Part shown: positions 1 through 9,126 of the stretch, one piece after another
Layout of the letters: the number at the start of each line of letters is the position of its first letter
Numbering within the stretch: the stretch's first letter is position 1
Assembly (NCBI GenBank): GCA_963797175.1
Contig: CAWCOL010000008.1
Location: 313,376-377,375 of the forward strand
From: DATLLN01 sp963797175
GTDB lineage: Bacteria; Actinomycetota; Thermoleophilia; Gaiellales; JAICJC01
Length of the DNA stretch: 64,000 nucleotides
Direction of reading: 5' to 3'
Program-made: the position numbers and the translations under genes
Notes under the pieces: model-generated
What the model was told of the DNA's origin: nothing
Seen by the model: the letters and a program-made list of their open reading frames with translations, nothing else
Database searches by the model: none

Positions 1-553
1 CGCGTCCGACCTCACCGCGGCGGAGCTGGTCAACACGTGGGACGAGCGCGACATCTCGCGCGTGCTCTCGGAGTACGGCGAGGAGCGCTTCGCCCGTCAG
101 ATCGCCCGCGCCATCGTCCGTCGCCGCGGCCGCGAGCCGTTCGCGCGCACGGGCGACCTCGTTGACGTGATCAAGTCGGCGATCCCCACGCCCAGCCGGT
201 TCGGGCAGGGGCACCCGGCCAAGCGGTCATTTCAGGCGCTGCGGATCGCGGTCAACGACGAGCTCGACTCGCTGCGTGAGGGCCTCGAGCACGCGCTCGA
301 CGTGATGGGCGGCGGAGGCCGGTTGGCGGTGATCTCGTTCCACTCGCTGGAGGACCGGATCGTCAAGCGGTTCATCCGCGACGGCGCCCGCGGCTGCACC
401 TGCCCGCCCGAGTTCCCGATCTGCGTGTGCGGACACGAGCCTGTGCTGCGCACGATCACCTCCCGGGCGGTGGTACCGACCGTGGAGGAGCGGAGCATGA
501 ACCCGCGGTCGGCCTCGGCCAAGCTGCGGGCCGCGGAGAGGACGGGCGCGTGA
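1..553 (+). CDS. rsmH: 16S rRNA (cytosine-1402-N4)-methyltransferase RsmH, C-terminal part
   Basis: The gene is cut by the left edge of the window; the frame is open from base 2. The visible part holds the RsmH/MraW C-terminal signatures: a KRSFQALRIAVNDEL segment, GGRLAVISFHSLEDRIVK, and a cysteine-rich insert (CTCPPEFPICVCG) followed by the NPRSxSAKLRA ending. RsmH methylates N4 of C1402 in the ribosomal P site using S-adenosylmethionine and normally opens the dcw cluster, as here. Its TGA overlaps the GTG of ftsL by four bases, so the two are translationally coupled. The N-terminal SAM-binding motifs lie outside the window. Confidence 0.96.
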   Translation, partial: ASDLTAAELVNTWDERDISRVLSEYGEERFARQIARAIVRRRGREPFARTGDLVDVIKSAIPTPSRFGQGHPAKRSFQALRIAVNDELDSLREGLEHALDVMGGGGRLAVISFHSLEDRIVKRFIRDGARGCTCPPEFPICVCGHEPVLRTITSRAVVPTVEERSMNPRSASAKLRAAERTGA

Positions 554-1011
554 GCGTCGCCGTCCCGGCAGGGCGCCCGTCACGCGCGCGGCGCACCGCC
601 GCCGGGGCGGCGCAGCCCCGTCCCCAGGTCAAGTCACGCAGCGTCCGCGCCCGCCGGCGGGCGCTCAGCCCGGCCGTGCTCTGGATCGTGCTGCTGGCCG
701 CCCTGTTCGGCGGCATCGTCGCGCTCAACGTCGGCGCGCTGCGGGCGACGATCGAGACCAGCCAGCTCGAGGCCCGCACCCAGGCCCTGCACGTCCGCAA
801 CGCCGACCTTGCCGCCAGCGTCGCCCGCGGGTCGAGCTACTTCCGGATCGCGATCCGCGCCCAGCAGCTGGGGATGGTGCCGGCGTACCCGTCCGCCCAC
901 GACTTCATCCCCTTCACGCCGGCCACGGCGAAGCACCACCACCACGCCGTGCCGCCGGCGAAGGCGCCGAGCCGGACGACCGTGCCGGCGATACGGGGCC
1001 CCCGCCCGTGA
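550..1011 (+). CDS. ftsL: Cell division protein FtsL
   Basis: A 153-residue small bitopic membrane protein between rsmH and ftsI, the canonical place of ftsL. A basic N-terminal tail of about 37 residues rich in Arg and Ala precedes one hydrophobic segment (residues about 40-62, beginning LSPAVLWIVLLAAL). An extracytoplasmic helical stretch follows (ETSQLEARTQALHVRNADL, coiled-coil-like), then a Pro/Ala-rich end with a natural run of four His. FtsL forms the FtsQLB complex that activates FtsW-FtsI. Sequence identity in this family is low, so the call rests on position, size and topology. The GTG start at 550 overlaps the rsmH stop. Confidence 0.88.
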   Translation: MSVAVPAGRPSRARRTAAGAAQPRPQVKSRSVRARRRALSPAVLWIVLLAALFGGIVALNVGALRATIETSQLEARTQALHVRNADLAASVARGSSYFRIAIRAQQLGMVPAYPSAHDFIPFTPATAKHHHHAVPPAKAPSRTTVPAIRGPRP

Positions 1012-2729
1012 GCGGGGTCGCCAACAGCCGCCTGCGGCTGATCCTGATCCTCTCCGTGATCGGCTTCGCGCTGATCCTGGGCCGCGCGATCAAGATCCAG
1101 ACGATCGACGCGCGCAGCCTCGTCACCCAGGCCGACGCGCAGCAGCGCTTCACCTATCCCATCGACGTGCCGCGCGGCTCGATCATCGACCGCAACGGCA
1201 ACGTGCTGGCGCAGCAGGTCGAGTGGAAGACGCTGATGGCGTACCCGAAGCGGATCGACGATCCGCGGGTGACCGCCGCGTTCATCGCCGAGAAGCTCGG
1301 GCTGAAGAAGAAGAAGGCGGTGCGCGCCGAGATCGCCCAGCTGGTGCCGGCGCTCTCCGACACCAAGCAGTACCAGGTGCAGCTGATCCGCCAGCTCGAC
1401 CCTGCCGTGGTCGCGCAGATCCTCGCCTCGCACCCGGCCGGGCTGTTCGCCGTGGACGAGGCCCACCGGCTCTACCCGTTCCACGGGCTGGCGGCGCAGC
1501 TGCTCGGCTACACCGACATCGACGGGCACGGCGTGCCGGCGGGGGCCGGGCTCGAGTACTCGCTCGACCGGTACCTGGCCGGGAAGCCGGGCAAGGAGCT
1601 CGAGGTGCGGGCGCCGGACGGCACGCCGCTGGAGAAGGTGCGGCTGGTCGATCCGCGGGCCTCGCGCAACGTGCAGCTGACGATCGACCAGTCGATCCAG
1701 GCGAAGGTGCAGTCGGTGCTGGCCTCGACGGTGCAGCAGTGGTCGGCCAAGTCCGCGACGGGGATCGTGCTCGATCCGCGCACCGGCGAGGTGCTGGCCA
1801 TGGCGACCGCCCCCAGCTACGACGACAATGCGGTGCACGACCTGCCCGCGGGGCGGCTGGCTGAGCTGACGCGGAACCGGGCCGTCCAGGACATGTACGA
1901 GCCGGGCTCGACGTTCAAGGTGGTCACGTTCGCGGCGGCGCTCTCGGCCGGGATCATCCAGCCCACCACGAAGTTTGCGCACATCCCGTACCAGATCCAG
2001 GTCGCCGACCGCGTGATCCATGACGACGCCCCGCGCGGCCCGATCACGCTGACGGCCTCGCAGATCCTCCAGCAGTCGTCGAACGTGGGCACGGTGACGA
2101 TCGCCCGCATGGTGGGCAAGGACGACCTCTCGACGTGGATCTCGAAGTTCGGGTTCGGCCGGCCGACCGCGCTGCACCTGTACGGCGAGGCGGCGGGCTC
2201 GGTGCTGCCCCCGGACAAGTGGTACGGCTCCTCGATCGGCAACATCCCGATCGGGCAGGGCATCAGCGTGACGCCGATGCAGATGGCGACGATGTACAGC
2301 GCGATCGCCAACGGCGGCGTGCTGGTGCAGCCGCACGTGGTGGCGAAGGTGGAGGGGCAGCGCGTTCCCAAGCCGACCCGGACGCGGCTGATCGACGGCC
2401 ACGTCGACCACCAGCTCGTGCACATGCTCCAGGGCGTGCTCGACCCGGCCGCCGGCGGCACCGGCGTGCGGGCGCAAATCCCCGGCTACGTCGTCGCCGG
2501 CAAGACCGGCACCGCCCAGAAGCCGATCCCGGGCGGGTACTCGCAGCGCAACTACGTCGCGTCGTTCGTCGGCTTCTTCCCGGCGCGCAATCCGCAGGTC
2601 GAGGTGATGGTCGTGGTCGACTCGCCGCGCGGCAACATCTTCGGCGGCATCGTCGCGGCGCCGGCGTTCCAGCAGATCGGCACGTTCCTCGCCCAGACGC
2701 TCTCGATCAAGCCGGACGTCAAGCGGTAG
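1008..2729 (+). CDS. ftsI: Septal peptidoglycan transpeptidase FtsI (PBP3 class B)
   Basis: A 573-residue class B penicillin-binding protein. It has an N-terminal membrane anchor (residues about 9-25), a pedestal/dimerisation domain that includes the conserved PRGSIIDRNGNVLA box, and a C-terminal transpeptidase domain. All three catalytic motifs are visible: STFK with nucleophile Ser301, SSN (in QQSSNVGT), and KTGT near the C-terminus. It cross-links septal peptidoglycan with FtsW as glycosyltransferase partner. The GTG start overlaps the ftsL stop by four bases. No PASTA domains follow, so it is the short FtsI type rather than the PBP2x type. Confidence 0.96.
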   Translation: MSGVANSRLRLILILSVIGFALILGRAIKIQTIDARSLVTQADAQQRFTYPIDVPRGSIIDRNGNVLAQQVEWKTLMAYPKRIDDPRVTAAFIAEKLGLKKKKAVRAEIAQLVPALSDTKQYQVQLIRQLDPAVVAQILASHPAGLFAVDEAHRLYPFHGLAAQLLGYTDIDGHGVPAGAGLEYSLDRYLAGKPGKELEVRAPDGTPLEKVRLVDPRASRNVQLTIDQSIQAKVQSVLASTVQQWSAKSATGIVLDPRTGEVLAMATAPSYDDNAVHDLPAGRLAELTRNRAVQDMYEPGSTFKVVTFAAALSAGIIQPTTKFAHIPYQIQVADRVIHDDAPRGPITLTASQILQQSSNVGTVTIARMVGKDDLSTWISKFGFGRPTALHLYGEAAGSVLPPDKWYGSSIGNIPIGQGISVTPMQMATMYSAIANGGVLVQPHVVAKVEGQRVPKPTRTRLIDGHVDHQLVHMLQGVLDPAAGGTGVRAQIPGYVVAGKTGTAQKPIPGGYSQRNYVASFVGFFPARNPQVEVMVVVDSPRGNIFGGIVAAPAFQQIGTFLAQTLSIKPDVKR

Positions 2730-2786
2730 CCGAGCCGGCCGGCGCCGGACGCCCGCGTCCCGCCCTCCCGGTACCCTCCCGTGCCG

Positions 2787-4235
2787 ATGAGGCTGAGCGA
2801 GGTTGCACGGGCCGTCGCGCCGCTCGAGGTCGCCGGAGAGGGCGATCCCGAGATCACCAGGATGACCTACAGCGCCGGCGAGACCGGCCCCGGGGCGCTG
2901 CACGTGTGCGTGCCCGGCATGCGCAGCGACGGGCACGACCACGCGGACGAGGCGGTCGCGCGCGGCGCCGAGGCGCTGATCGTGGAGCGGCGCCTCGCCG
3001 TGGCCGTGCCCCAGCTCGTGGTCGCGTCCTCGCGCCAGGCGATGGCCGCGGCCGCCGATGCCGTTCAGGGCCGCCCCAGCGATGCGCTCAAGGTGGTGGG
3101 CGTGACCGGCACCAACGGGAAGACCACCACGGCCTACCTGCTGCACGCGATCCTCGATGCCGCCGGCCTGCGCCCCGGCCTGCTGGGCACGGTCGAGTCG
3201 CGCGTCGGCGGCGCCGTCGAGCCGGTCACCCGGACGACCCCGGAGAGCGCCGACCTCCAGGCGACCCTGCGCCGGATGGTGGACGCCGGCGACCGCAGCT
3301 GCGCGATGGAGGTCTCGTCCCACGCCCTCACGCTGCACCGCACCGACCACGTCCGCTTCGCGGCGGCCGCGTTCACCAACCTGACGCAGGACCACCTCGA
3401 CTTCCACCCGGACATGGAGGCGTACTACCTGGCCAAGCGGCGGCTGTTCGCCGAGCATCCATGGCCGGCCGCCGTCAACACGGGCGACGCATACGGCCGC
3501 CGGATCGCCGCCGACGCGGCGGGGCCGGTGCTGTCCTACCAGGCGGGCGGCGAGGATGCGGACGTGCGCCCGGCGGCGCTCGAGGTCGGCGCCGGCGGCG
3601 CGATCGGGCTGATCGCCCGCACTCCGCGCGGGCCGCTGCCGCTGAACGTCCGCCTGCGCGGCCACTTCAACGTCGAGAACGTGCTCTGCGCCGTCGCCGT
3701 CGGCGAGCTGCTCGAGCTGCCCCATGATGCCGTGCGGATGGGCGTCGCTGCGGTGCACGGCGTGCCCGGCCGGTTCGAGCCGGTGGACGCCGGCCAGCCG
3801 TTCACGGTGCTGGTGGACTACGCGCACACGCCGGACTCGCTCGAGAACGTGCTGCGGTCGGCGCGGGAGATCACCCACGGCAGGCTGATCTGCGTGTTCG
3901 GGTGCGGCGGCGACCGCGACCGCGGTAAGCGGCCGTTGATGGGCGCCGCCGCGCGGCGGCTCGCCGACCGCTCCATCGTCACCACGGACAACTCGCGGAG
4001 CGAGGATCCCGCCGAGATCGCGCACGAGGTCACCGGCGGACTGGAGATGGAGGTCGAGCTCGACCGCCGCCGCGCGATCGAGCTGGCGGTTGCGGGCGCG
4101 GGTGAGGGGGACGTGGTCGTCATCGCGGGCAAGGGCCACGAGCAGGGGCAGCAGTTCGCCGACCGGACGATCCCGTTCGACGACCGGACGGTGGCGCGCG
4201 AGGCGCTCGAGGCGCTGCTCGCGGGACGCTCATGA
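2787..4235 (+). CDS. murE: UDP-MurNAc-L-Ala-D-Glu:amino acid ligase MurE
   Basis: A Mur ligase of 482 residues with the ATP loop GTNGKTTT (around residues 108-115), the central-domain motif EVSSHAL, a HTPDSLENVL segment and the C-terminal GKGHEQGQ. MurE adds the third residue of the stem peptide. The specificity loop reads DNSR (residues 401-404) instead of the usual DNPR of meso-diaminopimelate enzymes; the key Arg is kept, so mDAP is the likely substrate. ATG 2787 is preferred over GTG 2781 because a -10-like TACCCT (2772-2777) sits 9 bases upstream, fitting a leaderless start. The 57-base gap after ftsI is one of the few gaps in the cluster. Confidence 0.95.
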   Translation: MRLSEVARAVAPLEVAGEGDPEITRMTYSAGETGPGALHVCVPGMRSDGHDHADEAVARGAEALIVERRLAVAVPQLVVASSRQAMAAAADAVQGRPSDALKVVGVTGTNGKTTTAYLLHAILDAAGLRPGLLGTVESRVGGAVEPVTRTTPESADLQATLRRMVDAGDRSCAMEVSSHALTLHRTDHVRFAAAAFTNLTQDHLDFHPDMEAYYLAKRRLFAEHPWPAAVNTGDAYGRRIAADAAGPVLSYQAGGEDADVRPAALEVGAGGAIGLIARTPRGPLPLNVRLRGHFNVENVLCAVAVGELLELPHDAVRMGVAAVHGVPGRFEPVDAGQPFTVLVDYAHTPDSLENVLRSAREITHGRLICVFGCGGDRDRGKRPLMGAAARRLADRSIVTTDNSRSEDPAEIAHEVTGGLEMEVELDRRRAIELAVAGAGEGDVVVIAGKGHEQGQQFADRTIPFDDRTVAREALEALLAGRS

Positions 4236-5551
4236 TCCCCCTGCGGACAACGGACATCGCCGCGCTCACCGGCGGCACCGTCGACGTGGACGCCGTCGTC
4301 ACCGGCGTCGCCCGCGACTCGCGGGCGGTGCGGCCCGGCGACCTGTTCGTCGCCCTGCCCGGCGACCGCGCCCACGGCGTCGCGTTCCTGGCCGACGCCT
4401 TCGCGCACGGTGCTGCCGCGGCCCTCGTCCCCGAGGGGACGGACGGCGAGCGCCTGATCCGCGTCGCCGACCCGCTGATGGCCCTGGGCAGGATCGCCGC
4501 CGCGCTGCGTGACCGCTCGGCTGCGCGCGTCGTCGGCATCACCGGTTCCACCGGCAAGACGACGACCAAGGACATCCTGCGGGCGCTGGTCGAGCCGCAC
4601 GCCGCCGTCGTCGCCAGCCGGGAGAACGAGAACAACGAACTGGGCGTGCCGCTGACCGTGTGCGCGGCGACGGAGGACACGGACGTGATCGTCGCGGAGA
4701 TGGCGATGCGCGGCATCGGTCAGATCGCCTACCTGGCCGAGATCGTCCGGCCGGACGTCGCCGTGATCACCTCGATCGGCCCCGTCCACCTCGAGTTCCT
4801 GGGCACGGTCGAGCGGGTCGCCGAGGCCAAGGCCGAGATCCTGCACCACGTTGCCGCAGGGGGCGCCGCGGTCGTCCCCGACGACGAGCCGCTGCTGGCG
4901 CCGCACCTGGCCGGGTTCGGCGGGAGAGTGGTGACGTTCGGCGAGGGGGAGGGGGCGGACGTCCGGCTCGCCGGCTTCCGCCGCAGCGGGTCGGGCGGCG
5001 AGGCGGAGATCGCCGTCGGCGGTCGAACCTTGCACGTGCCGGTGAACTTCGCCTCGCGTCACGATGCCCGCAACCTCGCGGCGGCCACCGCCGCGTACGG
5101 GCTGCTCGACCTTCCCCTCGACGGCCTCGCCGAGGGCGCCGGCACCGTGCGCTTCTCGCGCTGGCGCGGCGAGCAGATCGAGCTGCCGGACGGCGGCCTG
5201 CTGATCGCGGATTGCTACAACGCCAACCCGGTCTCGATGCGGGCCGCCCTCGCCCACCTGGTCGAGGTGGCGGACGGCCGCCGCACCGTCGCCGTGCTGG
5301 GCGCGATGGCCGAGCTCGGCCCCTCGGCGCCGGAGCTGCACCGCGAGGTGGGCGCCGCCGCCGCACGCAGCGGCATCGACCTGGTGATCGGCGTCGGCGA
5401 GCTCGCCCACGGCTACGGCGGCACCTGGTTCGCCGACCGCGACGCCGCGCTGGCCGCGCTGGCCGAGCTGCTCGCTCCGGCCGACGCGGTGCTGGTCAAG
5501 GGCAGCCGCTCGATGGGCCTGGAGGCCGTGGTGGAGGCGATCGCCCCGTGA
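4232..5551 (+). CDS. murF: UDP-MurNAc-tripeptide:D-Ala-D-Ala ligase MurF
   Basis: A 439-residue Mur ligase with ATP loop GSTGKTTTK (residues about 105-113), the family stretch ENNELGVPLTV and DCYNANPVSMRAAL in the C-terminal half. MurF adds D-alanyl-D-alanine to the UDP-MurNAc-tripeptide in the cytoplasm, completing the pentapeptide. The ATG overlaps the murE stop (ATGA), and its own stop overlaps mraY, so expression is coupled through the run of genes. Confidence 0.96.
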   Translation: MIPLRTTDIAALTGGTVDVDAVVTGVARDSRAVRPGDLFVALPGDRAHGVAFLADAFAHGAAAALVPEGTDGERLIRVADPLMALGRIAAALRDRSAARVVGITGSTGKTTTKDILRALVEPHAAVVASRENENNELGVPLTVCAATEDTDVIVAEMAMRGIGQIAYLAEIVRPDVAVITSIGPVHLEFLGTVERVAEAKAEILHHVAAGGAAVVPDDEPLLAPHLAGFGGRVVTFGEGEGADVRLAGFRRSGSGGEAEIAVGGRTLHVPVNFASRHDARNLAAATAAYGLLDLPLDGLAEGAGTVRFSRWRGEQIELPDGGLLIADCYNANPVSMRAALAHLVEVADGRRTVAVLGAMAELGPSAPELHREVGAAAARSGIDLVIGVGELAHGYGGTWFADRDAALAALAELLAPADAVLVKGSRSMGLEAVVEAIAP

Positions 5552-6558
5552 AGCTGGCGCTTGGTGCCGGTGTCGTGGCGATCGTCTTCTCGATCGTCGT
5601 CGGGCCACTCTTCATCGGTTTCTTCCGCCGCCGGGCCTTCGGTCAGCAGATCCGTGAGGAGGGCCCGGCCGGACACCATCACAAGCAGGGCACGCCGACG
5701 ATGGGCGGCCTCTTCCTGCTGCTCTGCTCGCTGGCGGCGTTCGCGATCTTCAGCAAGTACACGGCGCCGGGCCTGACGGTCGCCGGCGTGACCATCGCCT
5801 GCGCGGCGATCGGCTTCGTGGACGACTGGTTCAAGCTCGTGCACAAGCGCTCGCTGGGCCTGGCGGGCCGCTGGAAGATGCTGCTGCTGCTGGGCGTGAC
5901 CGCGGGGCTGGGTTACGCAGCTCACCGGCAGGGCCTCTCCACCGACGTCTACGTACCGCTGATCGACATCCACATCGACCTGGGCCCGGCGTACTACGGG
6001 CTGCTCTTCCTGGTCGTCGCCGGCGGCGCCAACGCGGTCAACCTGACCGATGGCCTGGACGGGCTGGCGGCGGGCACGATGACGATCGCGATGCTCACCT
6101 ACACCGCCATGATGGTGGTGGCGTTCCTCTCGCCCGCCGGGCTGACGCGGGAGGGCGATCCCAGCCGGATCGACCTGGCGATCATCAGCGCCGCGCTGGT
6201 CGGCGGCTGTGTCGGGTTCCTCTGGTACAACGCCTACCCGGCTGATGTCTTCATGGGCGACACCGGCTCGTTCGGCCTGGGCGGCGCACTGGCGGCGATG
6301 GCCGTGTTCACCAAGACCGAGTTCCTGCTGGTGCTGATCGGCGGGATCTTCGTGATCGAGGCGCTGTCGGTCGCGATTCAGGTGATCTGGTTCAAGCTGA
6401 CCGGCAAGCGAGTGCTGCTGATGGCGCCGATCCACCACCACTTCGAGATGCTGGAGTGGACCGAGAACAAGATCATCGTGCGCTTCTGGATCGCCGCGTC
6501 GATGTTCGGCGCCAGCGGGTTCGTCCTCTACTACCTGGCCTACTCGAAGTTCCGGTGA
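5548..6558 (+). CDS. mraY: Phospho-MurNAc-pentapeptide translocase MraY
   Basis: A 336-residue polytopic membrane protein with about ten hydrophobic segments. The family signatures are present: GHHHKQGTPTMGG near the N-terminus, DDWFKLVHKRSLGL, NLTDGLDGLAAG, FMGDTGSFGLGG and the His-rich loop MAPIHHHFE. MraY moves phospho-MurNAc-pentapeptide onto undecaprenyl phosphate to give lipid I at the cytoplasmic membrane. GTG 5548 overlaps the murF stop by four bases, and the start is supported by the immediately hydrophobic N-terminus. Confidence 0.97.
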   Translation: MKLALGAGVVAIVFSIVVGPLFIGFFRRRAFGQQIREEGPAGHHHKQGTPTMGGLFLLLCSLAAFAIFSKYTAPGLTVAGVTIACAAIGFVDDWFKLVHKRSLGLAGRWKMLLLLGVTAGLGYAAHRQGLSTDVYVPLIDIHIDLGPAYYGLLFLVVAGGANAVNLTDGLDGLAAGTMTIAMLTYTAMMVVAFLSPAGLTREGDPSRIDLAIISAALVGGCVGFLWYNAYPADVFMGDTGSFGLGGALAAMAVFTKTEFLLVLIGGIFVIEALSVAIQVIWFKLTGKRVLLMAPIHHHFEMLEWTENKIIVRFWIAASMFGASGFVLYYLAYSKFR

Positions 6559-7841
6559 CCGGCGCGCGGTACGTCGTGATCGGCCTGCGCCGCTCGGGGC
6601 TGGCGGCGTGCGAGGCGATCCGCCGCGTGTGGCCCGACGCCGAGGTGCTCGCGGCCGATCCGGCCGGTGACGTGGACACCGGGAGGCTCGCGCGGCTCGG
6701 CGTCGAATGGATGACCGGGACCAACGACGTGCCGGTGGCCGACGCAACAGCGCTGATCAAGAGCCCCGGCGTTCCCGGGGAGGCGCAGCCCGTGCGGGAT
6801 GCGCGCGCCGCCGGCGTGCCCGTCTGGGGCGAGGTCGAGCTGGCCGCCCGCATGCTGCCGAACCCGATCGTCGGCGTCACCGGCACCAACGGCAAGACCA
6901 CCACCACCGAGCTGATCGGCGCGATGCTGCGCGAGGGCGGCGTCGCGGTCGAGGTGGCCGGCAACGTCGGCCGCGCGCTGACCGAGCTGCCCGGCCGTGC
7001 CGATCCGGACGCCTGGGTGGTCGCCGAGCTGTCCAGCTTCCAGCTCGAGGACATCGACACGTTCCGCGCCCGCATCGCCGTCATTCTCAACGTCACGCCC
7101 GACCACCTCGACCGGCACGGCTCGATGGCCGAGTACACGCGCTGCAAGCTGCGGCTGCTCGAGAACCAGCGGCCCGGGGACGTCGCGATCCTGAACGGCG
7201 ACGACGCCGTGCTACGGTCGGAGCGGCTGCCGGGCGAGGGCGAGCGGCGGTGGTTCTCGCGCGATCAGTCCGACCGGATCGACTGGCAGCATGCCAGGAT
7301 CCGTGGCCGCCACAACCTCGAGAACGCGCTGGCCGCGGCGTCCGCGGCCGAGGCGGTCGGCGTGACCGCGGACGCACGCGACCGTGCGCTGCGCGCGTTC
7401 GACGCACCGCCCAACCGGCTCGAGCTCGCCGCCGAGCGCGACGGCGTGCGGTTCGTCAACGACTCCAAGGCGACCAACCCGGAGGCGGCGATGATGGCCC
7501 TGACCGCCTTCGACGAGCCGATGCGGCTGATCCTGGGCGGATCGCTCAAGGGCGGCTCGTTCGACCCGCTCGCCGCCGCCGTCGCCGACGCGCCGGTCGC
7601 CGGCGTCTATCTGATCGGCGATGCGACCGACGCCATCGCCGCCGCCCTCGACGCCCGGTCGGTGCCCCACAGCCGCTGCGGCGACCTGGCCACCGCCGTC
7701 ACCCGTGCCGCCGCCGAGGCCGAGCCCGGCGACGTCGTGCTGCTCTCGCCCGCCTGCGCCTCGTTCGACCAGTTCCACGACTACGAGCAGCGCGGCGAGG
7801 CCTTCCGCCGGCTCGCCGCCGAGGTTCCCGTTGGCGGCTGA
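6555..7841 (+). CDS. murD: UDP-MurNAc-L-alanine:D-glutamate ligase MurD
   Basis: A 428-residue Mur ligase with an N-terminal Rossmann-like UDP-binding domain (VIGLRRSGLAA), ATP loop GTNGKTTTT (residues about 110-118), AELSSFQLE, NVTPDHLDRHG, and the C-terminal NDSKATNPEA and LLSPACASFDQF motifs that define MurD. It adds D-glutamate in the cytoplasm. GTG 6555 overlaps the mraY stop by four bases. Confidence 0.96.
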   Translation: MTGARYVVIGLRRSGLAACEAIRRVWPDAEVLAADPAGDVDTGRLARLGVEWMTGTNDVPVADATALIKSPGVPGEAQPVRDARAAGVPVWGEVELAARMLPNPIVGVTGTNGKTTTTELIGAMLREGGVAVEVAGNVGRALTELPGRADPDAWVVAELSSFQLEDIDTFRARIAVILNVTPDHLDRHGSMAEYTRCKLRLLENQRPGDVAILNGDDAVLRSERLPGEGERRWFSRDQSDRIDWQHARIRGRHNLENALAAASAAEAVGVTADARDRALRAFDAPPNRLELAAERDGVRFVNDSKATNPEAAMMALTAFDEPMRLILGGSLKGGSFDPLAAAVADAPVAGVYLIGDATDAIAAALDARSVPHSRCGDLATAVTRAAAEAEPGDVVLLSPACASFDQFHDYEQRGEAFRRLAAEVPVGG

Positions 7842-9126
7842 GGCGACGGAGGCGGCACCCGCACGGCGCAAGCGGCGCGGCGAATCCGTGGCGCCGGTCG
7901 AGTACCACCTGCTGATGCTGGTCACGCTCGGCCTGGTCGCGTTCGGCCTGATCATGGTCTACAGCGCGTCCAGCGGCACCGCGGTGCTGAGCGGCCGCGA
8001 CCCGGTCTCGGTTCTGGCCCGCCAGGGCGCGTACGCGGCGATCGGGATCGGCCTGATGGCCGTGCTCGCCCGCGTGCCGTACCGCAAGCTCCGCTACCTG
8101 GCGGTGCCGATGCTGCTGGTCGTCGTGGTGCTGCTGATCGCGGTGCTCGTCCCCGGCATCGGCGCCCAGATCAACAACGCCCGGCGCTGGATCCTGATCG
8201 GGCCGATCTCGTTCCAGCCGTCCGAGTTCGCCAAGGGTGCGGTGCTGCTCTTCGCCGCTGCCGTGCTGGCGTCGCGGCGACGGCCGCCGAGGACGCTGCG
8301 CGAGGTGGTGAACCCGCTCGGGTTCGTCGTGCTCGGCGTGTGCGCGCTGGTCAAGGTTGAGCCCGACCTGGGCACCACCATCGCGATCGTGCTGATGGTG
8401 TGCGGGATGCTGGTCGTTGCCGGCACGCCCTTCCGCCTGTTCCTCTCGGTGACGATCCCGGCGCTGGTCGTGGTTGCCTACACGGTCGCCCGCGAGCCGT
8501 ACCAGATGCAGCGGATCACGACCTTCCTCGATCCCTGGAAGGACCCGCAGGTCACGGGCTACCAGGTGATCCAGGCGCTGTACGGCTTCGCCTCGGGAGG
8601 GCTCAGCGGCGCCGGGCTGGGCAACGGCACGCAGAAGAGCTACACGCCTGAGGCATCGACCGACATGATCGCCTCCGTGATCGGCGAGGAGCTGGGGCTT
8701 CTGGGCGTGATCGCGCTGGTGGCCGGGTTCGCCGTGTTCGCGGTGCTCGGCTTCCGGATCGCGATGCGCTGCCGCGACCCGTTCGGCAAGTACCTGGCGA
8801 CCGGCGTCACCTGCCTGGTCGCGGGCCAGGCGTTCGTCAACCTGGGCGCCGTGATGGGCGTGCTGCCGCTGACCGGCGTGCCGCTGCCCCTGATCAGCTC
8901 CGGCGGCTCCAGCCTGATCGTCATGCTCGCGCTGGTGGGAGTGATGCTGAACATCGCCGACAGCGACGTGACCGCGGCCGCCGCGCGCTCGCCGCGCAGG
9001 ACGGAGAGGAGCGATGCCACACCGAACGCCACCAAACGGCCGAGCACCGCGGGTGCTGGTCGCCGCCGGGGGAACGGCGGGGCACGTCGTCCCGGCACTG
9101 GCGGTGGCCGCCGAGCTGTCGGCTAG
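7831..9126 (+). CDS. ftsW: Septal peptidoglycan glycosyltransferase FtsW (SEDS family)
   Basis: A SEDS-family membrane protein of about 431 residues with roughly ten membrane segments. Hallmarks are VEPDLGTT, the loop FLDPWKDPQVTGYQ, GLGNGTQKSYTPEASTDMI, and PLPLISSGGSSL near the end. It polymerises lipid II at the septum with FtsI. The start is uncertain: TTG 7831 overlaps the murD end by 11 bases, whereas GTG 7888 would begin just before the first membrane helix. The Arg/Gly-rich cytoplasmic tail (after about 8990) runs 113 bases into murG in another frame, an unusually long overlap for this cluster. Confidence 0.94.
   Translation: MAAEATEAAPARRKRRGESVAPVEYHLLMLVTLGLVAFGLIMVYSASSGTAVLSGRDPVSVLARQGAYAAIGIGLMAVLARVPYRKLRYLAVPMLLVVVVLLIAVLVPGIGAQINNARRWILIGPISFQPSEFAKGAVLLFAAAVLASRRRPPRTLREVVNPLGFVVLGVCALVKVEPDLGTTIAIVLMVCGMLVVAGTPFRLFLSVTIPALVVVAYTVAREPYQMQRITTFLDPWKDPQVTGYQVIQALYGFASGGLSGAGLGNGTQKSYTPEASTDMIASVIGEELGLLGVIALVAGFAVFAVLGFRIAMRCRDPFGKYLATGVTCLVAGQAFVNLGAVMGVLPLTGVPLPLISSGGSSLIVMLALVGVMLNIADSDVTAAAARSPRRTERSDATPNATKRPSTAGAGRRRGNGGARRPGTGGGRRAVG

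Noticed and set aside
837..4139. An open frame of 1100 codons on the minus strand across ftsL-ftsI-murE
   Set aside because: It is antisense to three certain genes, has Arg/His/Asp-rich low-complexity composition, and is an artefact of high GC at third codon positions.
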